Shown here: positions 15,625 to 23,864 of the stretch, piece by piece | How positions within the stretch are numbered: position 1 is the first letter of the stretch | Layout of the letters: the number at the start of each line of letters is the position of its first letter | DNA from: Sulfurospirillum sp. UBA6790 | GTDB lineage: Bacteria; Campylobacterota; Campylobacteria; Campylobacterales; Sulfurospirillaceae | Length of the DNA stretch: 41,564 nucleotides | Direction: 5' to 3' | NCBI GenBank assembly: GCA_002452855.1 | Contig: DKFS01000031.1 | Coordinates: 7,089-48,652, forward strand | The notes under the pieces: model-generated | Seen by the model: the letters and a program-made list of their open reading frames with translations, nothing else | The model's database searches: none | What the model was told of the DNA's origin: nothing | Program-made: the position numbers and the translations under genes

Positions 15625-17751
15625 TTATTTAAACTTATCGACCATTAATTCCGCAGGATGCACTGCTTTTACTTTAGAACCTGATTTATCAAGACCGCCT
15701 TTTAGCTGAATCAAACAGCCAGGGCACTCCGCAGAGACAAATTCTGCACCTGTTTCTTCAATATTTTGCAATTTTCGTTTAAGCATTTGCATTGAGATTT
15801 CAGGTTGTTTAATCGTGTAAGAGCCACCCATGCCACAGCAGGTATCGCACTCATTCATCTCCTTAATTTCATATCCCGTTGCACTCAGCGCAGAGCGAGG
15901 CTCTTTGAAAACACCCACATGACGTTTTGCGTGACATGAGTCGTGGTAAGTTAAGGTATGAAGTTCCATGCCCTCTTTTGGCGTGAGTCTTTTTTCTTTA
16001 ATGAGCTTATCGACCAATTCCGTAAACATATAGGTTTTTTCAGCCACTTTGTTCGCTTGTGGAATGAGAGATTCTCGATGTTGCTCTTTCAATATTTTTG
16101 CCCACTCTTTTTTCAAAGCGGTAGTACAGCTTGCACAGCTCACCACAACGTAATCAGGATCGCCTTCTAAAAGAGGTAGAATGTTTCGCTCTGCCGCGTC
16201 AGCTGCCATATCAAAGGACCCACTTCCCCAGTGAGGAATACCACAGCACGATTGCGCTTCAGGGAAAAGCACTTCAATGCCCGCTTTGTTCAAAATCTTC
16301 ACAATCGCCACACCTGCATCTGGGTAGACAAAATCAAGTGCGCATCCTGCATAAAAAGAGGCCTTTTGTTCACATTTAGGTTGTTCGATGGTTTTGAAAA
16401 TGTCACGAAATGGAACCGCAGCAACAGACGGCAAGCTTCGATACTCTGACAAACCTGAGAGAAACATCGGAAGATGGCGGATAAAGCCCTCTTTGACAAA
16501 CGGTTTTTGTACCACTGAAGCAGCACGCAACATTGTGTGGAACACCTTACGGTTGTTAATGACTTGAAGCGCGCTTTTATAGATAAACGGTAAGCCCTCT
16601 TTTTTTGCGGCACGACGGCGAATTTCAAGGATGAGACCAGGAATATCAATCTTCGCGGCACAAATCTCTTTACATTTATCGCATCCGATACAGAGTGCTT
16701 GAATATCTTCAGCGGATTTGAGTTCATTGAACCATGCCGTTAAAATCGTACCGATACCACCGGTATAGATGTCACCAAACACATGACCCGTGACCAAACG
16801 ATAGACGGGACAGACGTTCAAACACGCCGCACAGCGGATACACTGAAGTGCCTCTTTAAATTTGGGGTCTTCTGCCATTTTCGTGCGGTTATTATCCATC
16901 AAAACGATATGAACCTCTTTCATCTCGCCATCATCATTAAGCGTGGGTGCTGAGATAAACGAAGCATAACTGGTGAGCAACTGACTGGTTGCATTGCGAG
17001 GCAACGCGGCTAAGATAGGTGCGGCATCGGTATAGTTAGGAACCAGTTTTTCCAATCCCACTAGCGCAACGTGAATTTTTGGAAGTGTTGTAACAAGACG
17101 CGCATTTCCCTCATTGGTACAGATAACGATGGAACCCGTTTCTGCAATGGCGATGTTAGCGCCTGAAATGCCCATATCGGCTTCAAAAAATTTCTCACGA
17201 ATCGCTTTTCGCGCGACTTTAACCAGTTTTTGGATGTCGTTATCCAAAGGTTGTTTGGTCTCTTCGGCAAATAGGTCTGAAATCTCCTCTTTGGTGAGGT
17301 GAAGCGCTGGCATAACCATGTGTGAAGGCGTTTGGTGCGCGAGCTGACAAATCCACTCACCCAAATCCGTTTCGTCCGATTGGATGCCAAATTCATCCAG
17401 AAAATGGTTCAGATGAATCTCTTCGGTTGCCATCGATTTTGATTTGACGATTTTTTTGACATCTTTTTCTTTGCACAGGTCTGCAATGTATTGTCGTGCT
17501 TCTTCTGCACTCTTTGCGATAAAAACTTTGATACCATTGGCTTCTGCATTTTTCTTAAAGGTTTGAGCAAGTTCATCAAGGTGACCTGCGGCATCGCCTT
17601 TGATGTCTGCAATTTTTGAACGCAGAGCCTCAAAATCAACACCCTCAAACGCTTTAGCTCTGGTTGCTGGATAATTCCATCGGTCTAGGATACCTGCTAG
17701 ATTTTGATTTTCTAGGGCTTTGTGGATAGATGCTGACATATCTGCTTTCAT
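15625..17751 (-). CDS. Fused LutB-LutA-type iron-sulfur oxidoreductase (LUD + 2x[4Fe-4S] + 2xCCG)
   Basis: 708 residues joining what are usually two proteins. The N-terminal about 1-290 is a LUD domain (DUF162) as in LutB/LldF. A bacterioferredoxin pair follows: CIRCAACLNVCP from C304 and CIGCDKCKEICA near 355. The C-terminal third is LutA/LldE-like, with two CCG motifs (SCCGIPHWG near 500 and CDTCCGMGGS near 634) that in this family bind noncubane [4Fe-4S] clusters. In LutABC the three parts oxidise L-lactate to pyruvate and pass electrons to the respiratory chain. The start overlaps the LutC-like gene by 4 bp. No lactate permease gene is adjacent, so another hydroxy-acid substrate is possible. 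Confidence 0.9.
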   Translation of the reverse strand: MKADMSASIHKALENQNLAGILDRWNYPATRAKAFEGVDFEALRSKIADIKGDAAGHLDELAQTFKKNAEANGIKVFIAKSAEEARQYIADLCKEKDVKKIVKSKSMATEEIHLNHFLDEFGIQSDETDLGEWICQLAHQTPSHMVMPALHLTKEEISDLFAEETKQPLDNDIQKLVKVARKAIREKFFEADMGISGANIAIAETGSIVICTNEGNARLVTTLPKIHVALVGLEKLVPNYTDAAPILAALPRNATSQLLTSYASFISAPTLNDDGEMKEVHIVLMDNNRTKMAEDPKFKEALQCIRCAACLNVCPVYRLVTGHVFGDIYTGGIGTILTAWFNELKSAEDIQALCIGCDKCKEICAAKIDIPGLILEIRRRAAKKEGLPFIYKSALQVINNRKVFHTMLRAASVVQKPFVKEGFIRHLPMFLSGLSEYRSLPSVAAVPFRDIFKTIEQPKCEQKASFYAGCALDFVYPDAGVAIVKILNKAGIEVLFPEAQSCCGIPHWGSGSFDMAADAAERNILPLLEGDPDYVVVSCASCTTALKKEWAKILKEQHRESLIPQANKVAEKTYMFTELVDKLIKEKRLTPKEGMELHTLTYHDSCHAKRHVGVFKEPRSALSATGYEIKEMNECDTCCGMGGSYTIKQPEISMQMLKRKLQNIEETGAEFVSAECPGCLIQLKGGLDKSGSKVKAVHPAELMVDKFK

Positions 17752-18311
17752 GATGCTGCTCCTTCTAATTCTAAATCATCGACACACACTATCACGAGTC
17801 GCTCCGGTCCATGAACGCCCACGGCAAGTACACGCTCGATATCTGCTGTTTTACTCGCACCCGTGATGAGTGTGATGTATTTGTCGTCTTTTGGGTGCAT
17901 TTTGGTCATGAGCGCTGGAATATCTGCAATAATTTTTGATGTAGGAAGAATCGCCACATGAATCCATGCCAAGGCAGAAGCAAGACGTTGTTCCACATCG
18001 GTAGAGTCTTGTGCCATACTGCCAGTCTCTGCTAAGCCCCATTTTAACTGCGTGATTCCCACTTTTGCACCTTTGGCGAGTTCACGATTGACGTCAAAAT
18101 GAAGACCTGAAAATTTTTCTGCCATCGCTTGATGGTCAAAGTGTTCTAATATGGGACTTTTTGCCCAAACAGCGTACGAGCCTGCTTCGTCTTTTACCTC
18201 TTCTTTTTCAAGAAACGCTTCAATAAAACCAAGCGCCTCAGTGGTTGTTGCAAAACGCTTGACTTCAGTATTACCCGATGCCTCAGCTCTTGCTTTAAAA
18301 TTTTCAAACAT
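17748..18311 (-). CDS. lutC: LutC/LldG-type LUD domain protein
   Basis: A 187-residue one-domain LUD protein: VKRFATTTEALGFIEAFL, GITQLKWGLAETGSMAQDST (the LUD signature region), and a closing LITGASKTADIERVLAVGVHGPERLVIVCVD with the conserved GPERL. It is the third component of the LutABC-type lactate oxidation complex, cytoplasmic. It is first in the operon and is followed, with a 4-bp ATGA overlap, by the fused LutB-LutA gene. ATG 18311 has AAGGAGAC 8 nt upstream. Confidence 0.9.
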   Translation of the reverse strand: MFENFKARAEASGNTEVKRFATTTEALGFIEAFLEKEEVKDEAGSYAVWAKSPILEHFDHQAMAEKFSGLHFDVNRELAKGAKVGITQLKWGLAETGSMAQDSTDVEQRLASALAWIHVAILPTSKIIADIPALMTKMHPKDDKYITLITGASKTADIERVLAVGVHGPERLVIVCVDDLELEGAAS

Positions 18312-18345
18312 AAGTACGTCTCCTTTTAATATGAGCTAATCTTTT

Positions 18346-18355
18346 TTACATGTAA
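18346..18355. repeat. TTACATGTAA palindrome, copy 6
   Basis: Exact (12-bp form TTTACATGTAAA, 18345-18356), in the leader of the lutC operon. Confidence 0.85.
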
Positions 18356-18548
18356 AGATAAAACTTAAATAAATATAAATTATAATATCTAAGATGAATA
18401 CGTAAATATTCTATCGCATGAAAATGACGATTGTATGAGATTATGCAAATAATGAATAATTGTTCAAAGACGCTTTACTTTATCCTACACCTCTTTTGAT
18501 GCTCGTGATATTTTTATAAACAAAGAAACCGATGCGCTTTACGCTAGC

Positions 18549-18602
18549 TTGACTTTGTGACCGTAATAGCGTTATAATTTTATAAGTTAAACTTATAAGT
18601 TT
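18549..18602 (+). promoter_or_regulatory. marR promoter with an autoregulatory operator
   Basis: TTGACT (18549-18554) and TATAAT (18573-18578) are separated by 18 bp. Directly downstream, over the expected transcription start, is the 19-bp inverted repeat TTATAAGTT-A-AACTTATAA (18580-18598). It overlaps a second palindrome, AAACTTATAAGTTT (18589-18602). This is the usual placement of a MarR self-repression site. Confidence 0.7.
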
Positions 18603-18623
18603 TACGAATAAAAAGGAGCACTT

Positions 18624-19055
18624 ATGGATAGCTTGGAGCTCTCTTCAACGTTGCAAAGAAGTATCACGGCACTGCATAAGGAGCTGCGCAAACATATCTC
18701 TTTAGTGAGCATCTATTCTATGACGGAGTTAGAGACGATTGGGCATCTCTCACGAAACCCTTCTTTATTGCCCTCGCAACTGGCAACACTAACCCGTGTC
18801 AAAACCCAATCGATGTCGCAAATACTCCATAAGCTCGAACATGACAGACTGATTCAAAGAAAGCCCTGCTCTAAAGATAAACGTAAAATCTATATTTCAC
18901 TGACCGAGTATGGTACACAGATGGTAGCCAAGATGAAAAAAGACAAAAGCGAATGGCTAAAAAGTAGTATAGAAGCCCTTTTAAATGAACAAGAGATTTC
19001 CCTCTTAGAGCAAGCATTACCCATTTTGCACAAACTCATAGACCAACAAAGCTAA
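18624..19055 (+). CDS. MarR-family transcriptional regulator
   Basis: A 143-residue winged-helix dimeric regulator. The recognition helix region is LATLTRVKTQSMSQILHKLEHDRLIQRKP, and the wing is CSKDKRKIYISLTEYG, which includes the family's DKR signature. Helical dimerisation ends flank it. It is first in an operon with an isochorismatase-like enzyme (9-bp gap) and an MFS exporter, the usual pattern of a phenolic-compound- or drug-responsive repressor controlling itself and its export and detoxification partners. Nested palindromes over its transcription start are the likely operator. ATG 18624 follows AAAAAGGAG. Confidence 0.92.
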   Translation: MDSLELSSTLQRSITALHKELRKHISLVSIYSMTELETIGHLSRNPSLLPSQLATLTRVKTQSMSQILHKLEHDRLIQRKPCSKDKRKIYISLTEYGTQMVAKMKKDKSEWLKSSIEALLNEQEISLLEQALPILHKLIDQQS

Positions 19056-19064
19056 GGATACAGT

Positions 19065-19640
19065 ATGATAACAGCCCTTGATACCCGTACGGCACTCATT
19101 GTTATAGATATGCAACGAGGAATTGTGAATGTGCCACGCATTCATCCCAAAGAAGTGTTACTGGCGAATATAAATAAGCTCATTGATGCGTTTCACATGG
19201 CAACACTCCCCATTGTCATTATCAATGTTGATCCAACCAATGCCTCTTGGACAAAATCACGCAAAGAAGGCACTGCACAAAAGACGACCTCATCATTCAG
19301 TGCTGATTTTACAAAAATTGTCGATGAAATTCATGCCCAACCGAGCGATATTTTTATCACCAAACACACGTGGAATGCCTTTTACGATACCACCCTACAC
19401 GAAGAGCTCCAAAAACGAAATGTCACGGGCATTGTTTTAGCAGGAATCGCTACAAGCATTGGGGTGGAAGGAACGGCGCGTGCGGCGAGCGAGCTTGGCT
19501 ATAACATTAGCTTTGCTATTGATGCCATGAGCGATTCGTTGTTAGAAGCGCATCAGCATAGCATTCACACAATTTTTCCGCGTATTGGCGAAATTGGAAG
19601 CAGTGCTGAAATTATTGAAAAATTGTCTTATCGCAATTAA
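19065..19640 (+). CDS. Isochorismatase-fold hydrolase with Gly in place of the catalytic Cys
   Basis: 191 residues with the cysteine-hydrolase/isochorismatase Rossmann-like fold. D15 (VIDMQRG) and K100 (ITKHTWNAF) of the D-K-C triad are present. The nucleophile position is G133 (GIATSIGVEGTARAA), where amidases of this fold carry Cys. True isochorismatases (EntB, PhzD) also have Gly at this place and hydrolyse vinyl ethers without a nucleophile, so an amidase or nicotinamidase role is unlikely. No siderophore or chorismate genes are nearby, so the substrate is open. ATG 19065 follows AAGGATACAGT. Second gene of the marR operon. Confidence 0.85.
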   Translation: MITALDTRTALIVIDMQRGIVNVPRIHPKEVLLANINKLIDAFHMATLPIVIINVDPTNASWTKSRKEGTAQKTTSSFSADFTKIVDEIHAQPSDIFITKHTWNAFYDTTLHEELQKRNVTGIVLAGIATSIGVEGTARAASELGYNISFAIDAMSDSLLEAHQHSIHTIFPRIGEIGSSAEIIEKLSYRN

Positions 19641-19666
19641 ATGTGTAACTCAAAAGATAGATTATC

Positions 19667-20884
19667 ATGAACCTTAATACCTTTAAAGCTTTCAAGAGTC
19701 GAAATTATAGACTCTTTTTTGCAGGACAATCTGTTTCGCTTATGGGAACATGGATGCAAAAAACGGCTATTTTTTGGGTCGTGTATGTACAGACACACTC
19801 TGCCTTTATGCTGGGACTTGTTGCTTTTGCGGCACAATTTCCCTCTTTTTTGCTTTCACTCGTTGGTGGAACCATCGCAGATCGCTATAACCGTTATAAA
19901 GTGCTTTTAGCCACCCAAATTGCTTCCATGATTCAAGCGGTACTGCTTACCATTGTAATTGGATTTACCGACTATTCGGTCAATGAAATATTAGTTTTAA
20001 GCATTCTTCTAGGCATCATTAACGCGTTTGATGTTCCCGCTCGCCAATCCTTGGTGCATTTGATGGTGGAGCGTAAAGAAGATGTCGGCAACGCCATTGC
20101 TTTGAATTCATCCATGGTCAATCTCGCGCGCCTCATTGGTCCTGCCATTTCAGGATTTATTCTAGAAGTGTGGGGTGCTAAAATTTGTTTTATGCTCAAT
20201 GCGTTTAGCTTTATAGCCGTGATAGGCTCTTTGTTATTGCTCAAATTGCCTGCGTATATCCCACAAATGCATACGAAAAAAATGCTTGAAGAGCTTAAAG
20301 ATGGGTTGCACTATTTAAAACAATCTCCCTCTTTAGGGATGCTATTACTCTTGCTTGCGCTTGTCAGTTTAACGGTTCTTCCTTTTATCACGCTTATGCC
20401 GATTATTGCAAAAGAGACGCTAGGAGGCAGTGCCGTAACGTACGGATACCTCAATAGCTCTGTTGGCATCGGTGCTTTTTGCGGCGCTATGTTGCTAGCA
20501 TCGCTTAAGACGAGTATTAATCTTCGAAAGGTACTGGTCGTAGCAACATCAGCGCTTGCCATTGGATTATTATTGTTATCCTATACACACACGCTCTTGC
20601 TTGCGTTTATGTTCTCAAGCGTTGCAGGCTGTGGGATGATGCTTCACTCGACAATTATCAACACGCTTCTTCAAACCACCTCTTCTAGTGAGATGCGAGG
20701 ACGTATCATTAGCTATTTTGCGATGGCTTTTTTTGGTATGCAACCTATTGGCGCGCTTTTGGTGGGAACCATCTCGCATTACCTTGGCGCTTCCGCAACG
20801 CTTTTACTGCAAGGAGGCATCGCGCTTCTTATCATCACAGTCTTTGCGCCTTATCTTTGGAAAGCCTCTTTAAATGAGGCATAA
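19667..20884 (+). CDS. MFS exporter (MFS_3/EntS-like, 12 TM)
   Basis: 405 residues with about 10-12 hydrophobic segments. The N-terminus FKSRNYRLFFAGQSVSLMGTWMQ is typical of the enterobactin-exporter-like MFS_3 group. Motif A is GGTIADRYNRYK, and PARQSLVHLMVERKEDVGNAIALNSSMVNLARLIGPAISG is characteristic of this group. Inner-membrane proton-driven exporter; substrate unknown. Third gene of the marR operon, 26 bp after the isochorismatase-like gene, with a weak ribosome site. Possible role: expelling the compound sensed by the MarR protein. Confidence 0.88.
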   Translation: MNLNTFKAFKSRNYRLFFAGQSVSLMGTWMQKTAIFWVVYVQTHSAFMLGLVAFAAQFPSFLLSLVGGTIADRYNRYKVLLATQIASMIQAVLLTIVIGFTDYSVNEILVLSILLGIINAFDVPARQSLVHLMVERKEDVGNAIALNSSMVNLARLIGPAISGFILEVWGAKICFMLNAFSFIAVIGSLLLLKLPAYIPQMHTKKMLEELKDGLHYLKQSPSLGMLLLLLALVSLTVLPFITLMPIIAKETLGGSAVTYGYLNSSVGIGAFCGAMLLASLKTSINLRKVLVVATSALAIGLLLLSYTHTLLLAFMFSSVAGCGMMLHSTIINTLLQTTSSSEMRGRIISYFAMAFFGMQPIGALLVGTISHYLGASATLLLQGGIALLIITVFAPYLWKASLNEA

Positions 20885-20923
20885 AGATGTTCATCTACGG
20901 TGTCATAGAAGGTTTGCGTATCT

Positions 20924-20933
20924 TTACATGTAA
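20924..20933. repeat. TTACATGTAA palindrome, copy 7
   Basis: Exact (12-bp form 20923-20934), intergenic, between the MFS stop and the NYN gene's -10 box. Confidence 0.85.
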
Positions 20934-20960
20934 AAAGCCTCTCTCTTACGCTAACTAGGC

Positions 20961-20966
20961 TATAAT
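20961..20966 (+). promoter_or_regulatory. -10 box of the NYN gene
   Basis: TATAAT in AGGCTATAATCC, 28 nt before the ATG at 20995. Confidence 0.5.
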
Positions 20967-20994
20967 CCTTCTATTACTTCCTAAAGGCACTACG

Positions 20995-21768
20995 ATGAAA
21001 AATATCAACGAAGAAAAACGCATCGTTGTTTTGATAGATGCTGACAATGCCCAACAAAGCAAACTCGAATTTATCTTAGCCGAACTTTCAACCCATGGAC
21101 ATATCATTGTCAAACGTGCGTATGGTGACTGGTCGAGCAGTTACCTTAAAAACTGGAAAGAGAGCCTCAATGAACTCGCCATTCAGCCGATTCAACAATT
21201 TGCCTATACCACCGGAAAAAATTCAACCGATGCTTCGATGATTATTGATGCGATGGATTTACTCTATACGCAAAAATTCGATGCATTCGCACTCGTTTCA
21301 AGCGATAGTGACTTTACCAAGCTTGCCTCTCGCCTTAAGGAGTCGGAAATTTACGTGTTCGGGTTTGGTGAGCATAAAACACCTATCTCTTTTCGTAATG
21401 CCTGTGATGATTTTATTTTTACAGAAAACCTTATCTTTAACACCGAAGTTCTAGAAGATATTCCTGAGCTAAAACCCTCTAAAACGTCGGATGATGACAG
21501 TCTTAAAGAGTTGGTGAAACTTTTACATGTCGGGTGGGAAAAGACCCAAGATGATGAAGGATGGGCAAGTGTATCGGCGGCTGGAGCGTACATCAAACGT
21601 CAGTCACCTGACTTTGACCCACGAACGTATGGTGCTAGTAAAATCACTTCACTGCTTGCTAAATTAAGTGAGCATTTTGAGATGAAACGCTATCCGGGAA
21701 AAGGAACGACAACCATTGTTGATTATCGCCCTACCCTTAAAAAAAGTACCCCTAAAAGGCGTCGTTAG
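20995..21768 (+). CDS. NYN (PIN-like) ribonuclease with C-terminal LOTUS/OST-HTH domain
   Basis: 257 residues. The NYN domain (about 8-150) shows the acidic metal-binding residues: VVLIDADNAQ (D15, D17), TDASMIIDAMDLL and FALVSSDSDFTKLASRL, typical of the Limkain-b1/YacP-like group. The C-terminal about 170-245 (LLHVGWEKTQDDEGWASVSAAGAYIKRQSPDF..., ending with KGTTTIVDY) is a LOTUS/OST-HTH domain, thought to bind RNA. The likely role is RNA cleavage or quality control in the cytoplasm. The tail KKSTPKRRR is basic. ATG 20995 follows AAAGG. It converges with the HD gene, overlapping its end by 4 bp. Confidence 0.9.
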   Translation: MKNINEEKRIVVLIDADNAQQSKLEFILAELSTHGHIIVKRAYGDWSSSYLKNWKESLNELAIQPIQQFAYTTGKNSTDASMIIDAMDLLYTQKFDAFALVSSDSDFTKLASRLKESEIYVFGFGEHKTPISFRNACDDFIFTENLIFNTEVLEDIPELKPSKTSDDDSLKELVKLLHVGWEKTQDDEGWASVSAAGAYIKRQSPDFDPRTYGASKITSLLAKLSEHFEMKRYPGKGTTTIVDYRPTLKKSTPKRRR

Positions 21769-22328
21769 TTTTTAAGCTCCAACCCTAAACTTGGAGCAAT
21801 AGCACGCATGGAAGCGATGACATCAACGATTAGTTCATCGATGCTCACGCCAAGCATTTCAGCACCCTTGAGCATCACTTCCCTGCTTGCCCCTGCGGCA
21901 AAGCCTTTGTCTTTAAATTTCTTCTTTGCAGATGAAAGCTCTAAGTCCATCACCGAACGACTGGGGCGAACCAATGCGCATGCGGTGATAAGACCAGTGA
22001 GTTCATCAATAGCATAGAGCGTTTGTTCCATTTTTGTGAGTGGCTCAACATCGGTACAGATACCCCATCCATGGGACATGATTGCTCGAATAATCTCTTC
22101 GGAATAGCCTTGCTCTTCTAAGATTTCTCTACTTTTATGGCAATGCTGTTCTGGGTATTTTTCATAGTCTAAATCATGCAATAACCCGACGATACCCCAT
22201 GTATCGGCATCTTCTCCCGCTTTTTCTCCAAAATAGCGCATTGCGCCTTCCACAGCAAGTCCATGCGTCACTAAAGCAGGTCCGTTATATGCTTTAAGCA
22301 ATGCAAACGCCTCTTCTCTCTTTGGCAT
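21765..22328 (-). CDS. HD-domain phosphohydrolase-like protein
   Basis: 187 residues with a compact HD domain: H22 (VTHGLAVEGAM), H51-D52 in GIVGLLHDLDYEKYPEQH, then HKSREIL and IMSHGWG. Such stand-alone HD proteins are metal-dependent phosphohydrolases, often on nucleotides; the substrate is unknown. The C-terminal half is helical. The ribosome site AAAGGA sits 6 nt upstream of ATG 22328 and is directly joined to a TTTACATGTAAA palindrome. It converges with the NYN gene. Confidence 0.85.
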   Translation of the reverse strand: MPKREEAFALLKAYNGPALVTHGLAVEGAMRYFGEKAGEDADTWGIVGLLHDLDYEKYPEQHCHKSREILEEQGYSEEIIRAIMSHGWGICTDVEPLTKMEQTLYAIDELTGLITACALVRPSRSVMDLELSSAKKKFKDKGFAAGASREVMLKGAEMLGVSIDELIVDVIASMRAIAPSLGLELKN

Positions 22329-22338
22329 TCTTTATCCT

Positions 22339-22348
22339 TTACATGTAA
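22339..22348. repeat. TTACATGTAA palindrome, copy 8
   Basis: Exact (12-bp form 22338-22349). It abuts the ribosome-binding site of the HD gene on the minus strand. The rest of the 206-bp gap before the hydrogenase operon has AT-rich -10-like runs but no single convincing promoter. Confidence 0.85.
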
Positions 22349-22534
22349 AAATGGATTATTGTACCTTTTTACGAGGGAGAAAAAGAGAAAATGATGCGTA
22401 AAATATTTCATCACAGCGTGGAAAATTCAATTTTATTGTGCTAAAATACGCTACTTTAAAAAAGTCTTTAATATAAAAATTAAGATATTTTACTAAATAT
22501 AGTTAAGTGTGCCTGCTTAGCTGAAAGAGATTGT

Positions 22535-22948
22535 ATGGTAAATCCTATCAATGTTTACCGCATCAATACGGGTTCATGTAACGGTTGTGATGTCGAGCTT
22601 CTTGCCAGTGTCCTTGTACCAAAGTTTGGCTTTGAAAGTTTGCATTGCACCTATACCAATGTTCCAGAAGATGCTCAGATTGTTATTGTCACTGGCTCCA
22701 TCACCACGCGTTCTAAGCCTTTTTTGGAAGCGACACTCAAACGCTTACCCGAAAATAAAATTATTGTTGCTCTTGGCATCTGCCCGATTAGTTGCGGTGT
22801 ATTTCGTGATAGCTACTCTATCGAAGGGCCGCTAGACCGCTTTGTTACTGTTGATGTTAATATCCCAGGGTGTCCTCCCGCACCCGCATCCATCGTTGAA
22901 GGGTTGATTCAAGCCTGTGAGATGCTAAAAACAAGGCAAAACGCATGA
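22535..22948 (+). CDS. [NiFe]-hydrogenase small subunit, CooL/HycG/NuoB-like
   Basis: A 137-residue group-4-type small subunit homologous to NuoB, carrying one proximal [4Fe-4S] cluster. The ligands are visible: C15 and C18 (GSCNGCDVE), C83 or C87 (GICPISCG) and C113 (NIPGCPP). It has no signal peptide, so it is cytoplasmic. It passes electrons between the NiFe site of the large subunit and the ferredoxin-like subunit. First gene of a seven-gene operon; the next ORF overlaps it by 4 bp (ATGA). ATG 22535 has a modest GAAAGAGA upstream. The small-ferredoxin-NuoC-large order is that of cooLXUH of CO-linked hydrogenases. Confidence 0.9.
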   Translation: MVNPINVYRINTGSCNGCDVELLASVLVPKFGFESLHCTYTNVPEDAQIVIVTGSITTRSKPFLEATLKRLPENKIIVALGICPISCGVFRDSYSIEGPLDRFVTVDVNIPGCPPAPASIVEGLIQACEMLKTRQNA

Positions 22949-23370
22949 TTAATCATACCAAAACCAAAATCTTACTGCATGAGGACGAGTGTATTTTATG
23001 CCGTACATGCCAGTATGTCTGCCCTGCTGGAGCTATTAATATTGAAGCCAAAGATGCAACGCATTTTTCGTTTATTATCTGGCAAAATAGCTGTACCTTA
23101 TGTGGCAACTGTACCTATTTTTGTCCTACAAAAGCCATCTATTCGGCACAAGATACCGCACCCATTAATCTTCAAGGCGATAAATACACAACCACAACCT
23201 CAAAAGAAGTGGTGTATCAAACCTGTTCAAACTGCAATGCTTCGATGGTTGGTATCCCTGATAGCTTAATTAAAAAAGGCTTTGATACGTGCACTCCCGA
23301 ACTTCGTGCACTCTTTAATCTCTGCCCACAATGTAGAGCCACACACACTTTTAGCAAGCGAGCCTTTTAA
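22945..23370 (+). CDS. CooX/HycF-like polyferredoxin subunit of the hydrogenase
   Basis: 141 residues with two [4Fe-4S] ferredoxin motifs: C16-C26 (CILCRTCQYVCP) and C50-C60 (CTLCGNCTYFCP), as in NuoI/HycF/CooX. The C-terminal third adds another cysteine set (C94, C97, C127, C130: CSNC...CPQC) that looks like a zinc-ribbon or rubredoxin-like knot, which may help assembly or bind another metal. The predicted role is to carry electrons from the small subunit to the soluble partners. It overlaps the small subunit by 4 bp and the NuoC-like gene by 1 bp (TAATG). Confidence 0.88.
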   Translation: MINHTKTKILLHEDECILCRTCQYVCPAGAINIEAKDATHFSFIIWQNSCTLCGNCTYFCPTKAIYSAQDTAPINLQGDKYTTTTSKEVVYQTCSNCNASMVGIPDSLIKKGFDTCTPELRALFNLCPQCRATHTFSKRAF

Positions 23371-23864
23371 TGAAAGCATTACATGTAAAACTCAATGAAA
23401 TTACGCAAGCACTGCATATTCCATGTTCTTTTAATGTATCGAAAGAGAGCCTTTGGGCAGAAATAGATGAAAAAGAGACGCTCTTACAACTCAGTGAAAT
23501 TTTAGAAACGATGAATGCACGTGTCTGTATGATAACGTGTTACACCAAAGAAGATGCGCATGAAATTGTCTATCATTTTGATTTAAATGGCATCATGCTT
23601 AATCTCAAACTTGCGATTACCGATAAGAGTGTTCCTTCCATCACGGCTTTTTTTAAAAGTGCAGATTGGACCGAGCGAGAGATGAGTGAACTTTACGGTA
23701 TAGCGCTACTCAATCATCCTAATCCCAAACGTCTTTTTTTAGATGAATCCATTAAAGAAAGCGTCGTGAAAGAGTATTTTTCACTCTCAACCGCCATGAG
23801 CGGCAAAGTCTCTGAAGAGCTTTGGAAAAAAGTAAAAGCATCCCAAGAGGTACGTCATGGATAA
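23370..23864 (+). CDS. NuoC/CooU-like hydrogenase subunit
   Basis: 164 residues homologous to the 30-kDa subunit of complex I (NuoC) and to the N-terminal part of HycE. The signature region is ITDKSVPSITAFFKSADWTEREMSELYGI, followed by NPKRLFLDES. It has no cofactor and helps hold the large subunit. The ATG overlaps the preceding stop by 1 bp, and its end overlaps the large-subunit gene by 8 bp. A TTACATGTAA copy lies in its first codons (ALHVKL). Confidence 0.87.
   Translation: MKALHVKLNEITQALHIPCSFNVSKESLWAEIDEKETLLQLSEILETMNARVCMITCYTKEDAHEIVYHFDLNGIMLNLKLAITDKSVPSITAFFKSADWTEREMSELYGIALLNHPNPKRLFLDESIKESVVKEYFSLSTAMSGKVSEELWKKVKASQEVRHG
23379..23388. repeat. TTACATGTAA palindrome, copy 9
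   Basis: Exact, inside the NuoC-like gene at codons 4-7, read as Leu-His-Val-Lys. Confidence 0.85.

Larger units (their letters stand above)
18312..18623. other. 312-bp divergent intergenic region
   Basis: Between lutC (minus) and marR (plus). Toward lutC it has a minus-strand TATAAT (18379-18384) and a TTACATGTAA copy (18346-18355) between that box and the gene. Toward marR it has the promoter and operator described separately. The middle (about 18390-18545) shows no ORF or clear structure. Confidence 0.7.

Noticed and set aside
16299..16727. Open frame of 142 codons on the minus strand, and similar long antisense frames (for example 24072-24545 and 25076-25543)
   Set aside because: They lie wholly inside well-supported genes in another frame and encode low-complexity, family-less peptides without ribosome sites.
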